A DNA stretch of 64,000 bases from Sphingomonas echinoides. GTDB taxonomy: Bacteria > Pseudomonadota > Alphaproteobacteria > Sphingomonadales > Sphingomonadaceae. The translations under genes and the position numbers were made by a program. The stretch spans positions 1 through 64,000 of the forward strand of contig NZ_JAPYKK010000003.1 in the NCBI RefSeq assembly GCF_029623395.1, written 5' to 3'. Shown here piece after piece: positions 54,124 to 62,475 of the stretch; positions within the stretch are counted from its first letter, which is position 1; the number at the start of each line of letters is the position of its first letter. A model generated the notes under the pieces. The model saw only the letters and a list, made by a program, of their open reading frames with translations. It ran no database searches and was not told where the DNA came from.

Positions 54124-54512
54124 CGGCATTCCCCCATATGATAGCGGCGCCAGTACCGATCCCACCGCACCGCTGCGCCCGCCGCTAGTATCGCGCAGGA
54201 TAGTGATCGCCCGTCTTGTAGAGTGCAGCGAGCAACGACGCGCGAATAACTCTTGCCCATGGGTTGGCAGACCATTGTCTGGTGGAAGATTAGGCGCTCG
54301 ACGACGACGCGGCTGCGCTCCGCGTCGACGTTCGAGCAAGTAGAATTAGCGCGGCGCTTCCGACATGGCGCCGTATCTTCGAAGTCCGGCGCTTGGATGC
54401 CCGCGACTCGTATCTTCACACCGTTCGCGCACCAAAGCGGACCATCTCCGTCGTGAACGCGTGTAACGGTGCAAGAGAAGGCAGGCGGGGTGTCAGCGGC
54501 GTTCGAAAGCAT
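54120..54512 (-). CDS. Thermonuclease (staphylococcal nuclease-like), phage type
   Basis: A 130-residue nuclease. The family pattern is TRVHDGDGPLWCANGVKIRV and AGIQAPDFEDTAPC, where the acidic residues of the metal site are visible (D in DGDG, D/E after AGIQAPD). The later Arg-rich stretch AILAAGAAVRWDRYW fits. The start at 54512 follows GAGGGC; an upstream GTG is possible. Coupled to the 61-residue gene. A role in DNA turnover during replication or packaging is likely. Confidence 0.78.
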   Translation of the reverse strand: MLSNAADTPPAFSCTVTRVHDGDGPLWCANGVKIRVAGIQAPDFEDTAPCRKRRANSTCSNVDAERSRVVVERLIFHQTMVCQPMGKSYSRVVARCTLQDGRSLSCAILAAGAAVRWDRYWRRYHMGECR

Positions 54513-54565
54513 AATGCCCTCTGACACCCCGTTCCATCGTCGTCATTACCGAAGCCAACGGCAGT

Positions 54566-55192
54566 TTATTTTCCGGTAGTGGCAGCAGCCTTGATGATCG
54601 GGGCAGTGGGAAGCGCGGCGGGAACGACCATCGGTGCTGGCGCCTGGGCGAACGCCAACGGAACGTCCTCGGCAATGAACCCCTTTACCTGCGCGCCGGA
54701 GGCAACGCTTGCGCTTGTGCCTGTGGTGAAGAACCCGACGACCGGTACAAAGGCGATCGCGGCAACAACCCCCGCAGTGCCGGTGACGCCCTTGTCGTCG
54801 AACGTTCCGGACAACCTGATCTGGCGACCATTGACCCGGACATACAAGATGCTCGCCGTCAGGTGACCTGACTTCCCCCACATTCCCTTATTGCGAACCT
54901 CGGTGACTTCGCCAGTCGCAGGACTGCCGGCAGGGATTACGATCTGATTGTTCACAGACACGGCTTCGGCGACTTCCATCTGGAAGTGATAGCCAACGCG
55001 TAAGGCCTTGCCCTTCGTGCTCAACGGCTCCGATAGCTTAAGTTGAATTTCTGTCCCGGTGCGAAGCATATTGTCAGGCGCGACGCCTACCTGCATTGCC
55101 GGCGCGTTGACTGGCGTTGGAGCGACCTGGGCACCGCAAGGCGAGCAGGCGAAAACCATTGCGCTCGAAAGCGCGTATACAAACCTATTCAT
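54566..55192 (-). CDS. Exported protein of the element, unknown function
   Basis: A 208-residue protein with a signal peptide (MNRFVYALSSAMVFACSPCG, a possible lipobox Cys or SPI cleavage at CGAQ). The body contains beta-rich stretches (GTEIQLKLSEPLSTKGKALR, ILYVRVNGRQIRLSGTF), and two Gly/Ala/Val-rich hydrophobic segments (GTAGVVAAIAFVPVVGFFTT) that may enter the membrane. An Ala/Pro tail ends it. Not a known phage structural protein. Probably a cargo gene. Confidence 0.6.
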   Translation of the reverse strand: MNRFVYALSSAMVFACSPCGAQVAPTPVNAPAMQVGVAPDNMLRTGTEIQLKLSEPLSTKGKALRVGYHFQMEVAEAVSVNNQIVIPAGSPATGEVTEVRNKGMWGKSGHLTASILYVRVNGRQIRLSGTFDDKGVTGTAGVVAAIAFVPVVGFFTTGTSASVASGAQVKGFIAEDVPLAFAQAPAPMVVPAALPTAPIIKAAATTGK

Positions 55193-55316
55193 TGCATCCC
55201 CCCGGTGTAAATCGGCTTTCCCAAACCGATGGGGCATCGTGATGGATTACGGCAGCAAGTCAACGGGGAACGCTGTATCGCGGCACTCGCGGTAGGCGTG
55301 GCGCCGTCGTTATTGA

Positions 55317-55982
55317 TCAAGGGGTAATTGGTTTCCCGAGCGGGTCGTCCCAACGCCGCAAAATCTCCTTCTCGACCCGATCGGCAGTCACAGTCGTCAG
55401 CTCAGCAAACCCTCCGACCGCGTAGTGGCCGTCCTCGTACGGCTCGGCGCGCTCAGCCTCGAGGAGCGTCAGCCCGTCTCGACGCACGTCAAAGTCTGCG
55501 GGATCCGCTTGGTTGACCGGGCGACCGAAGATCACGGTCTGCTGCTGTGGTCCAAGGGCGCCATACTGCTCCACTCGAATCAACGTATATGGAGTGTACA
55601 CCGGACCGAAGATTTGCGTGCAGCTGTGGATCGCCCACAGTTGTGGTTCGTCTGCGGCGGCGTCCCATAGCGCGACCAAGAGATACAGTGGCGGCGTTGG
55701 CACACCATCACGCACGCCGACGGCTACGTTTGCTGTTGCCATTCGCTGGACGATTCCGGGCAAGGCGGACAAGATCTCGCGCTGCGTCGAGCCTGCGGCA
55801 GCTACACCCGCCTCGAGATCGTGGATCATCGCGTATCCAGACCAGGCAATCGCCATGTTTTGCCCAGGCAACTCGACAACCTTGCTGCCGATCTGACGGA
55901 CGTTATGGTCAGCGTCGAAGCTGGCCCCGTCAGTGAGCAGGAACGCGCCGTGAGGCTGCACGAGACCAATCAACGCCGTCAT
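55317..55982 (-). CDS. Ntn-hydrolase-like protein of the element
   Basis: A 221-residue protein that begins MTALIGLVQPHGAFLLTDGA and then DHNVRQIGSKVVELPGQNMA, reminiscent of proteasome/HslV-like Ntn hydrolases in which a beta-sandwich begins right after the initiator. IAWSGYAMIHDLEAGV and GHYAVGGFAELTTVTADRVE follow. The second residue is Thr, which could be a nucleophile after Met removal. The ATG overlaps the stop of the phage tail-like fragment. The assignment is tentative; it is shared with other sphingomonad phages by my recollection. Confidence 0.5.
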   Translation of the reverse strand: MTALIGLVQPHGAFLLTDGASFDADHNVRQIGSKVVELPGQNMAIAWSGYAMIHDLEAGVAAAGSTQREILSALPGIVQRMATANVAVGVRDGVPTPPLYLLVALWDAAADEPQLWAIHSCTQIFGPVYTPYTLIRVEQYGALGPQQQTVIFGRPVNQADPADFDVRRDGLTLLEAERAEPYEDGHYAVGGFAELTTVTADRVEKEILRRWDDPLGKPITP

Positions 55983-56224
55983 GCAACTTTCCAGTAGTAA
56001 TACGACCGCGGTGCTCCGTAGCCAGACATTCGGACAGGCGTCGGAGACTTTATGGCAGTCTCTGTGCCTTCAGGACGCGGTGGGCCGGGAGTGAAGAGAT
56101 TTGTGAGGCCAGACGCGGCGAGCGACAGGCCAATCGATATGCCTGTAACCGTCCCGATGCCAGGAACGAATTGCAGGCCGATCGCGGCGCCTATCTCGAG
56201 AATTCCCACAAGGGTTTTCGACAT
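55979..56224 (-). CDS. Truncated N-terminus of a phage tail-tip (J-like) protein
   Basis: An 81-residue protein: MSKTLVGILEIGAAIGLQFV, hydrophobic Gly/Val segment, then PGPPRPEGTETAIKSPTPVR and SGYGAPRSYYYWKVA. The pattern of a hydrophobic lead followed by P-R-P-E-x-T-E-T-A-I-K and S-G-Y-G-x-x-R is how long phage tail proteins of this group begin, but the frame stops where they continue for hundreds of residues. Its stop overlaps the next ATG (ATGA). Either a truncated gene or an adaptor derived from it. Confidence 0.5.
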   Translation of the reverse strand: MSKTLVGILEIGAAIGLQFVPGIGTVTGISIGLSLAASGLTNLFTPGPPRPEGTETAIKSPTPVRMSGYGAPRSYYYWKVA

Positions 56225-56506
56225 GCTGCACTCCCTATTGTGATGGTGCCGACGCGCCCGCACCTCGCCCGGAAGAACAACGAGAGGCTAGCGCGTCGAC
56301 CGTTGGGTGAACGACTCCCAACGTCTGAGAAACGAACCGACCAGTATCAGAGGCGGGAAGGGCGCAAGGGGTCGGTTCGTAAAGCATGGTTGGGACTGAA
56401 GCGCACAGGCCCGGCCTAAACTACCTCCATCAGTGCAGATGGACACCGAACCAAATATCAGGAACAAGCTGGCGCGGGGTAAATTTACAGCGGTGTTCCT
56501 GATCCA

Positions 56507-57382
56507 ATGTCTCGAGGCTATCGGTTCATCGTCCGTGCAACTCTTGGATTGCTGAGCTGCCTACTGGCACAGCATGAGGCCTTGGCAGAAAAGCCCGCTA
56601 CCGATCAAAATCAGGCCGCTAAGAGTTCGTCATCGAGTACGATAGGGAGGCTGCCAGGCACAAAGAAATACCAGCCCCGTTGTGATAGCCCCCAAGAACG
56701 TGACGAATCTGAACTCTGTGCTCAATGGGCGAGCGTGGCGGCTGCCCGTAACGCCAATGCGATCGGGATAGAGGCCAACAACGCCGCTCGGGATGCAAAT
56801 GCCGTCAGTACAAGCACCCTCTTTTGGACCAGGGCTGGCTTTGCCGCCATCATTGCCACTTTGTTCGCCACTGCTTGGGCAGCTTGGGCGGCCGCCGAGG
56901 CCGCTAGAGCCGCTAAAAAGAGCCTCGATCTCTTTCAGCAGGCCGAGAAAGGTTACCTCGTCCCGGTAGTCGACTTGTTAAGTAGAGGAACGTCTGCTCA
57001 AGTGTCTTTGGTGAACAGAGGCAGAACACCAGTGATGATCTATCATGCGGACTTGGGTTTGCTCGCGAAAGCGCCCGTTAAGGCCGCACCGATCGAGGCT
57101 TTCTTCACACTAGGAAAATTTAAGAAAGACGTGCTCATCGCCGGTGAAGAGCGTTATGAATTTGGTGAATTGGAACTGAGAAGCGATACTAAGATCGTTT
57201 ACCTTGTCGGAGGGGCGATATACCGCGATTTCTTTGGCCGTAGCCACGTGGCTCGTATCTCGGTTTGCATAGATCTCGCCACTGGAAGAACGTCCGTGCA
57301 CCATGCTACTAATTTTGACGAGTGGGACAGGATGGCCGGACACACGAACGGCAAAAAACGCGGCTGGTGGCGGCGCAGTTAG
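56507..57382 (+). CDS. Membrane-anchored protein on the opposite strand (cargo/moron-like)
   Basis: A 291-residue protein: signal-like N-terminus (ATLGLLSCLLAQHEALAEKP), acidic/Ser linker with Cys pairs (YQPRCDSPQERDESELCAQW), one strong membrane helix (AGFAAIIATLFATAWAAWAA), an Ala-rich helix, then a globular beta-rich domain (YLVPVVDLLSRGTSAQVSLV). It is transcribed against the phage genes and is less GC-rich. Position between terL and the tail fragment is where structural genes should be. No family recognised. Confidence 0.68.
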   Translation: MSRGYRFIVRATLGLLSCLLAQHEALAEKPATDQNQAAKSSSSSTIGRLPGTKKYQPRCDSPQERDESELCAQWASVAAARNANAIGIEANNAARDANAVSTSTLFWTRAGFAAIIATLFATAWAAWAAAEAARAAKKSLDLFQQAEKGYLVPVVDLLSRGTSAQVSLVNRGRTPVMIYHADLGLLAKAPVKAAPIEAFFTLGKFKKDVLIAGEERYEFGELELRSDTKIVYLVGGAIYRDFFGRSHVARISVCIDLATGRTSVHHATNFDEWDRMAGHTNGKKRGWWRRS

Positions 57383-57519
57383 AATTTTGGCGACACTCAC
57401 CCGCACCTTTTGCTTGAAGGGCTGTGTCGAATTTTTGCAAATGGTGACGATTTCGCCTCGCGCCAACAGCACCGCAAAGGAATAGACGCGCTTTAAACCT
57501 TGATGATATCTGCTGCGGA

Positions 57520-58920
57520 CTACCAACCGTAACGCGACAGAAGCGGGTGGTTGTGGTGACCAAATCCACCACCTGACAACGGCGGCATAGGGGCATCTCC
57601 GACCAATGCCGCCATATCGTACTCATACGGTTGGTCGACCATCAGCTCTGTCAGCGCCCATACCAACGCGTCGGCGCGATCGGGTGAGCCTTTCCCGATG
57701 TATCCCGCCGCGGTGAAGCTCGACATCTGGTCTTCTAGATCCGCCAAGCTGCCAACGTGACTGACCTTCCCCTGTTCGTAGAGCGCTGCCACCGGCTCCG
57801 CACGCGCGACCTTGCCGCGCGATGCCGTCACCTCCTTGTAAGGCGCGTTCTTGTCCGCGGTTCGAATGACCGCCTCGACCATCGCGCCACCGAAGTTGCG
57901 CTCAGCGACGATGCGATCCGCCTTGAAGGTCGCCACCGCTTCGATTGCACGACGAGCCCAGCCGTCAGGCGGCAACTGGCACGTCAGATCGGCGAGGACA
58001 TAGCCACGGCCATCCTTGCCCCTGCCAGCAACCACCATGCCGATGTCGTCGCCTTTGCCGTCGCCCTTTGTCCCGCTCGGGTCGACCGCGACCACGATCC
58101 GCTCGAGGTCAACGGGCGCACCGTTGAAGATTGGTCGACAAGGATCATCGCCAGCGCTTGCCCGGCATCCGTCAAGCATCTCGAGTGTCCACAGAGCGCC
58201 AGGCGTGTCGAGCAACAGTTCTGCGTGCAATTCCTGCCGACCGAGGCGCGTGCCTTCATAGCGATCGCGCAGCCCCGCCAGCGCGGACGCGGAAAGATTG
58301 GCCGAATTGTCGAACGTGGATCCTCGGGTGATGATCGTTCCGGCGCGCTTGACCAGCGCCTTGACCAGCGGCGTTGCCTTTGGCGTGGTTGTGATGATCG
58401 CCTGCGGGTTCTCGCCCAAGCGAAGCCCGAACAGGACTTGATCCCACGTCTCGGGCCTTCCCCAGGCGGCGATCTCATCACACCAGGCGCGATGGTGCTG
58501 GGGACCGCGCAGACGCTCGGGTTCTTCCGCGCCGAACAGCTTGAACCGAGTGCCGTTCGTCAGGATCAACTCGCCAAGCGAGCGATTCCAAGTCTGGATG
58601 CAGATTTCGGGAATGACGGAAAGCAGGCCGCTTTCGCCCTCGACGCAGGTATCGCGCGCATCCGCGATCGTCGGCGCGACCACCGCTATGCGGGACTTGG
58701 CGAAGCGCTGGCCGTACCACCCGACATCTTCGGCGCCGACGCGAGTCTTTCCCCAGCCGCGGCCCGCCAATAGCAGCCAGGTCGTCCAGTCGCCCTCAGG
58801 TGCTACCTGATCCGGCCTCGCTTTCGTCAACCACTCGGTACGTGCTGCCAGCGCCGCTTGCGACTGTGGCGGCAGCGCGGTCCATGAATTCTGCAAGGCG
58901 TCCAAAGGGATTGCTGGCAT
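57520..58920 (-). CDS. Phage terminase large subunit
   Basis: A 466-residue DNA-packaging motor. The Walker A motif is in LLLAGRGWGKTRVGAEDV, Walker B-like acid in HHRAWCDEIAAWGRPETW, and the nuclease domain has IVVAVDPSGTKGDGKGDD and DRIVAERNFGGAMVEAV, with SPDRADALVWALTELM at the end. Size and motifs are normal. It overlaps the small-subunit gene by 125 bp in another frame. Immediately downstream there is no portal gene but an opposite-strand membrane protein. Confidence 0.93.
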   Translation of the reverse strand: MPAIPLDALQNSWTALPPQSQAALAARTEWLTKARPDQVAPEGDWTTWLLLAGRGWGKTRVGAEDVGWYGQRFAKSRIAVVAPTIADARDTCVEGESGLLSVIPEICIQTWNRSLGELILTNGTRFKLFGAEEPERLRGPQHHRAWCDEIAAWGRPETWDQVLFGLRLGENPQAIITTTPKATPLVKALVKRAGTIITRGSTFDNSANLSASALAGLRDRYEGTRLGRQELHAELLLDTPGALWTLEMLDGCRASAGDDPCRPIFNGAPVDLERIVVAVDPSGTKGDGKGDDIGMVVAGRGKDGRGYVLADLTCQLPPDGWARRAIEAVATFKADRIVAERNFGGAMVEAVIRTADKNAPYKEVTASRGKVARAEPVAALYEQGKVSHVGSLADLEDQMSSFTAAGYIGKGSPDRADALVWALTELMVDQPYEYDMAALVGDAPMPPLSGGGFGHHNHPLLSRYGW

Positions 58921-59317
58921 CGACGTTCACCTGAATATTGGTTTGAGAATCGACCTTGGCCGGACGCTCGGCGAACGCGTTGGAAAGCTTGCCGAGATAC
59001 CAGCGCTCGGCGTCGAAGGCTAAGCGACCTAGTTGAGGGTCGGTGGCGGCTTTCGCGGCTTCCACCGCGCGCTCTGCCCGATCGAAGAAACCAGCCTCGC
59101 GCGCTTCATAGATGCGTTCGGCCAGTTCTTGATCTCGCCCCTCCCATCGCCGCACCGTCTCACGGTCGGGGATGCCGTCGGTCTTGCAGATCGCGTTGAG
59201 GCTCTCGCCTTCACCAAGCCTGCGAAGGATCTCAGGGATTGCGTCGGTCATCGCGTCCGACATGGGTTTGGTTGTCCCCGCGTCCGAACGGGGACGGCGG
59301 GCCGGGGGCTTAGCCAT
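58796..59317 (-). CDS. Probable terminase small subunit
   Basis: A 173-residue protein upstream of terL. The N-terminal HTH region (EILRRLGEGESLNAICKTDG, then IPDRETVRRWEGRD) and the central helices (RAERAVEAAKAATDPQLGRL, DAERWYLGKLSNAF) are typical of phage terminase small subunits. The C-terminus is disordered (ASGAGSTYRVVDESEAGSG). It overlaps terL by 125 bp and the upstream gene by eight bases. Confidence 0.8.
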   Translation of the reverse strand: MAKPPARRPRSDAGTTKPMSDAMTDAIPEILRRLGEGESLNAICKTDGIPDRETVRRWEGRDQELAERIYEAREAGFFDRAERAVEAAKAATDPQLGRLAFDAERWYLGKLSNAFAERPAKVDSQTNIQVNVDASNPFGRLAEFMDRAAATVASGAGSTYRVVDESEAGSGST

Positions 59318-59954
59318 CGCTGGCGGCGGGCCGCTCGGAGCGTGCCAATGTCAAGCCTGGCCACCGCCAGCCACCCGTGCCGTCCGCGTCCCAAGCCATA
59401 TGGCCGGAAGTTGGCATGCCGACTTTCATGTCCCCGATGCGGTGCAACGTGCAGGTGCCACCGACATAGAAGTTCGTTGGAACGCCGCGACCGATTGCCT
59501 CAGCGGACTCGGTGATAGAATTGAGCCGGCAAAGCTCGTCGTTTTCGGCAATGCGTTTGGCCAGCGACGTCAGCGCGAATACGATCCTAGGGTATTCCTC
59601 CGCGATTTCGGAGGCCAGAGCGTCACGTTCCGCAATTGCTGCGATGCGGGCTGCGTCGCGAGCGGCGGACCGTTCCTCGCCTTCGAGCTCCGATACGCGG
59701 GCGCTGAGCGCCGATACCGAGGCTTCCATCCGATCTGCGTCGAACCGGCGATCCTCCGCTTCCCGGCGAAGCGTGCGGGCTTCGGTCGACGTGGCGAGCG
59801 GGCTCAGGCTGGCGACATCGGCGGCATCGGCCTGCTTCGTCAGATCGGTCAGCAGACGTTCTGCATCCTCGAGCACGGCAGCGGCGGCGGCAGACGTGCA
59901 AGCGCTGGTGAGGGCTGCAACGATCTGTTCGTCGAGGGGAATGGGCTTGGACAT
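59310..59954 (-). CDS. Element protein with coiled-coil N-terminus
   Basis: A 214-residue protein. Residues 1-150 are Ala/Glu/Arg-rich coiled coil (SALSARVSELEGEERSAARD, IAERDALASEIAEEYPRIVF). The last 60 residues are different (GTCTLHRIGDMKVGMPTSGH, GGWRWPGLTLARSERP) and look folded. The ATG at 59954 (MSKPIPLDEQIVAALTS) fits. It lies directly upstream of terS and overlaps it by eight bases. Function unknown; a scaffold-like role would fit a coiled coil. Confidence 0.62.
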   Translation of the reverse strand: MSKPIPLDEQIVAALTSACTSAAAAAVLEDAERLLTDLTKQADAADVASLSPLATSTEARTLRREAEDRRFDADRMEASVSALSARVSELEGEERSAARDAARIAAIAERDALASEIAEEYPRIVFALTSLAKRIAENDELCRLNSITESAEAIGRGVPTNFYVGGTCTLHRIGDMKVGMPTSGHMAWDADGTGGWRWPGLTLARSERPAASDG

Positions 59955-59971
59955 GGTGCGGTTTCTCCGGG

Positions 59972-60577
59972 TCAAATACAAACGAGTGGCAGAGTGGCGA
60001 CGATGGTTCCCGCCAGAGGTGGCGGTGGTTTCAAGGACAAGAACGTGGCCGTAGCTCCACCGCCGGCGCCGGAGGTTGCCCGCACCGAGATGCTGTAGGT
60101 CGTGCCCGCGACAGGAGCCGCCGCGCCCGCGATGATGGCCGTCGCGGCGCCGGGGATGACGCCCGGCCCGACGAGCGCCAACTGTGGGGGCACTGTTCCA
60201 ACCGTTGACCAAGACGTCGGCGCGTCAAGGTTCTCGAACGTTCCGAGAAAGGGATCTCCGAAGGTTGCAATCACTTGGCCCGGTTTAATCCGCGACGAGA
60301 AGTCCCAGCTGTCAGGCATCAACTGGAAAGCCAGCCCCGAGACCGCGATGCGCGTCTCACGCACGCCGACACCGCTAAGACTTTCGCGCAGGGCGACGTT
60401 GTTTGCCGGTCTGGACAGTTTCCCAAAGCTGACGCGACCGTTCACAACGTCGAGGCCAGGCGTGCAATCCGGCAGCACTTCAAGCGTCGAACCGGCGGTA
60501 AGCCCCACGATGCCAGCCGAAAAAGGGCGACCGATGGTGCCGAGGGTCCCGGTGAGCGACAATGCGTTGAGTGGCAT
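59972..60577 (-). CDS. Beta-rich element protein, possibly structural
   Basis: A 201-residue protein with Gly/Thr/Val-rich composition: LTGTLGTIGRPFSAGIVGLT, GRVSFGKLSRPANNVALRES, TTYSISVRATSGAGGGATAT. The pattern suggests an all-beta, phage virion- or fibre-like fold. The ATG at 60577 follows AAGGGGAGGTAGGG, an excellent ribosome site. Ends 17 bp before the next start. No family is recognised. Confidence 0.55.
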   Translation of the reverse strand: MPLNALSLTGTLGTIGRPFSAGIVGLTAGSTLEVLPDCTPGLDVVNGRVSFGKLSRPANNVALRESLSGVGVRETRIAVSGLAFQLMPDSWDFSSRIKPGQVIATFGDPFLGTFENLDAPTSWSTVGTVPPQLALVGPGVIPGAATAIIAGAAAPVAGTTYSISVRATSGAGGGATATFLSLKPPPPLAGTIVATLPLVCI

Positions 60578-60579
60578 CC

Positions 60580-60888
60580 CTACCTCCCCTTCCATGCGCT
60601 GCGCATCTTGTCCTTGCGAACGATCGTGGTGGCAGCGTGGACGGCTCGGGCGACCTCGAGCTGTGCAGCGCTGGAAGCAGCCGACGCGTCGGCCATCACA
60701 CGAGCGCGGGCGTTTGCGGTCGTCAGGTTTCGGACAGCGTTCGCCTGCATCGCATCGTTCCACTGGCGGGCGTTCACACCTTTGTGAGCCTCGCGGGTTT
60801 CGTGCAAACGCCGGGCTGCGGCGATGTCGCGCAGACCCTCGGGACTGCCGGCGAATGCGCGTTCGTGATCGGTGAGGGTGATTGGCAT
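60580..60888 (-). CDS. Small helical element protein
   Basis: A 102-residue Ala/Arg-rich protein (RLHETREAHKGVNARQWNDA, LEVARAVHAATTIVRKDKM). Mostly helical and basic; no membrane segment. Starts 14 bp after the stop of the gene upstream and is followed at once by the beta-rich gene. Unknown function. Confidence 0.52.
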   Translation of the reverse strand: MPITLTDHERAFAGSPEGLRDIAAARRLHETREAHKGVNARQWNDAMQANAVRNLTTANARARVMADASAASSAAQLEVARAVHAATTIVRKDKMRSAWKGR

Positions 60889-60902
60889 AGTGTTCCCTTT
60901 CA

Positions 60903-61253
60903 TTAGTTGGCGGGCGCGTAACGCAGGACGTCAGTGACGTAGGCGTCGACGCTCAGGCCGGCTTTTGACGCCGCTGTTTCGATTGCGTTGATGTGATCCG
61001 GGGTGAGCTTCATTTGCGAGCCGGAGGCAGCGTCGACCAGCGTGACCGGTGCACCGACGGCATCGCGCAGCACGTGCGATCTAGCGGGCGAGGCAGCGCT
61101 ATCCATGAACGCCATGCTGAAAGACGACCGCTCGCCATCCTGTAGCACCGACGTTGCGGTGTAGCCGGCGCGCAGGCCGCCGAAGTCGTTAAGCGCCGTC
61201 TCGGCTGGAACGATGGCATGATCGCTTACGCGAGTGTAAATCTTCCTTGGCAT
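60903..61253 (-). CDS. Small element protein
   Basis: A 116-residue protein with MPRKIYTRVSDHAIVPAETA, then DFGGLRAGYTATSVLQDGER and a helical C-terminus (MKLTPDHINAIETAASKAGL). The ATG at 61253 is chosen over one 30 bp upstream. It lies opposite the start region of the plus-strand membrane protein at 61338. Unknown function. Confidence 0.5.
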   Translation of the reverse strand: MPRKIYTRVSDHAIVPAETALNDFGGLRAGYTATSVLQDGERSSFSMAFMDSAASPARSHVLRDAVGAPVTLVDAASGSQMKLTPDHINAIETAASKAGLSVDAYVTDVLRYAPAN

Positions 61254-61337
61254 GGTCTGACAGTGGCGGAAGGCGATGTGCAAAAACTACCGCCATCGGA
61301 CTCGACATCGGCACAATATTCAGCCCATCCCGTGGTC

Positions 61338-61823
61338 ATGACATGGTGGCAGCAACTCTTGGTAACGCTAGTTGGCTCCGGCGTAGGCGGCGCGATTGCG
61401 GCGTGGCTTACGATGAGGCTATCGCTTCACCGCTTCTACCGCGAACGCTGGTGGCAGCGTCGTTTCGACGGCTGTGCGATTGTCATCGAAGCTCTTCATG
61501 ACCGTAAGCGACTACTGGATATGCAGCTGTATGATGAAGAGTCCGACGATAAATACGCTGATTATTTTATGGATGCTGCGAAAGACCGGGGTCGGGAGGC
61601 CATGGTAAAGTTACGACGGTACGCTGATCTTGATGTATTGGCACTCCCAGCCGAGGTGTCCGAGATTATCCAAAACTTCTTGAACGCGTCCGACGAAGCG
61701 AGTGAGCAGGACACCCTGCTTGAATACATCACCGCCCAACTTGCGTGTACTAATCAGGCGTTATCGGTTGCATCCCCTGCAGCGCTTAAGGGGCTAGGAT
61801 TGCCGTCAGGCTCTATGAAATAG
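61338..61823 (+). CDS. Membrane-anchored cargo protein on the opposite strand
   Basis: A 161-residue protein. One N-terminal membrane helix (WQQLLVTLVGSGVGGAIAAW) is followed by a charged helical domain facing the cytoplasm (FYRERWWQRRFDGCAIVIEA, REAMVKLRRYADLDVLALPA). The ATG at 61338 is the first that gives this clean topology. It is transcribed against the phage genes and is richer in A/T than the chromosome. Single-helix plus helical cytosolic domain is a layout found in superinfection-exclusion proteins, but no family is recognised. Confidence 0.58.
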   Translation: MTWWQQLLVTLVGSGVGGAIAAWLTMRLSLHRFYRERWWQRRFDGCAIVIEALHDRKRLLDMQLYDEESDDKYADYFMDAAKDRGREAMVKLRRYADLDVLALPAEVSEIIQNFLNASDEASEQDTLLEYITAQLACTNQALSVASPAALKGLGLPSGSMK

Positions 61824-61941
61824 GGGGCTGCGGGTTCCTGGTGGGTTTACCGTTCTCTTTTGTGGCCGTATCGGTTCGAAGAGTCTCGAGAATCGGCCAT
61901 TCGTGAAGACCTACCCTCTAATTGATGATTAGCGGGTTGCC

Positions 61942-62307
61942 TCATTCGCCCTGTCCGGCGATCGGATTGAGCGTCCGACCAAGCACGTAACGCTTGCGAC
62001 GCGCGCGCCCGGCAACTGCCCGCTGCGCATCGAGATACCGCTTACGCGCCAGGATCATCTCGCTCCGGCCACATTCATCAAGCCAGCGCGAGATGGTGCG
62101 AGCGTGTGCGTTCCACTCCGCCTCAGCCCCAGTCACCTTACCCCAGCCAACCTGAGGCCACCTTTCCACGAAATCACGAGGCACGCCCCTGTATGGGCGG
62201 CGGACGGGCTCGGCTGAGGGTGCCTCTGCGGCAAAGTCCGACGCTGCCCCAAGCGCGCGCGTAGTTGCCGCGTCGATAGTGCTAATGCGAAAATCTTGGT
62301 CCTTCAT
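61942..62307 (-). CDS. Element protein, basic, possibly DNA-binding
   Basis: A 121-residue protein. The N-terminal half is Ala-rich (STIDAATTRALGAASDFAAE), the second half basic with a possible HTH (TGAEAEWNAHARTISRWLDE, YLDAQRAVAGRARRKRYVLG). It follows the primase gene with the repeat array at 62342-62464 in between, so it may bind there or act with replication. Unknown function. Confidence 0.55.
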   Translation of the reverse strand: MKDQDFRISTIDAATTRALGAASDFAAEAPSAEPVRRPYRGVPRDFVERWPQVGWGKVTGAEAEWNAHARTISRWLDECGRSEMILARKRYLDAQRAVAGRARRKRYVLGRTLNPIAGQGE

Positions 62308-62341
62308 TGTCCGTTTCCTTGTTCGTGTTTCAAAACAGGTT

Positions 62342-62464
62342 GCGGGTAGTGGCGGGTAAATGCGGGTACGTTTCCGGCCGCTTCCCCAGATTTAGCAAAG
62401 GATAAGACTGCGAAAATTCCACATGTGGCAGAGAAGTTACCCGCTTATACCCGCTTATACCCGC
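62342..62464. repeat. Two inverted clusters of three GCGGGTA heptamers at 10-bp spacing (candidate origin/operator)
   Basis: GCGGGTA begins at 62342, 62352 and 62362; the inverse TACCCGC begins at 62438, 62448 and 62458. Each cluster has an exact 10-bp period, about one helix turn, so all copies face one side of DNA. Between them lie an A/T-richer stretch (AGATTTAGCAAAGGATAAG) and the perfect palindrome CCACATGTGG at 62419-62428. The clusters could also pair into a stem of three 7-bp blocks. It sits between the primase-helicase gene and its downstream neighbour. Confidence 0.75.
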
Positions 62465-62475
62465 AAGCTGACCCG

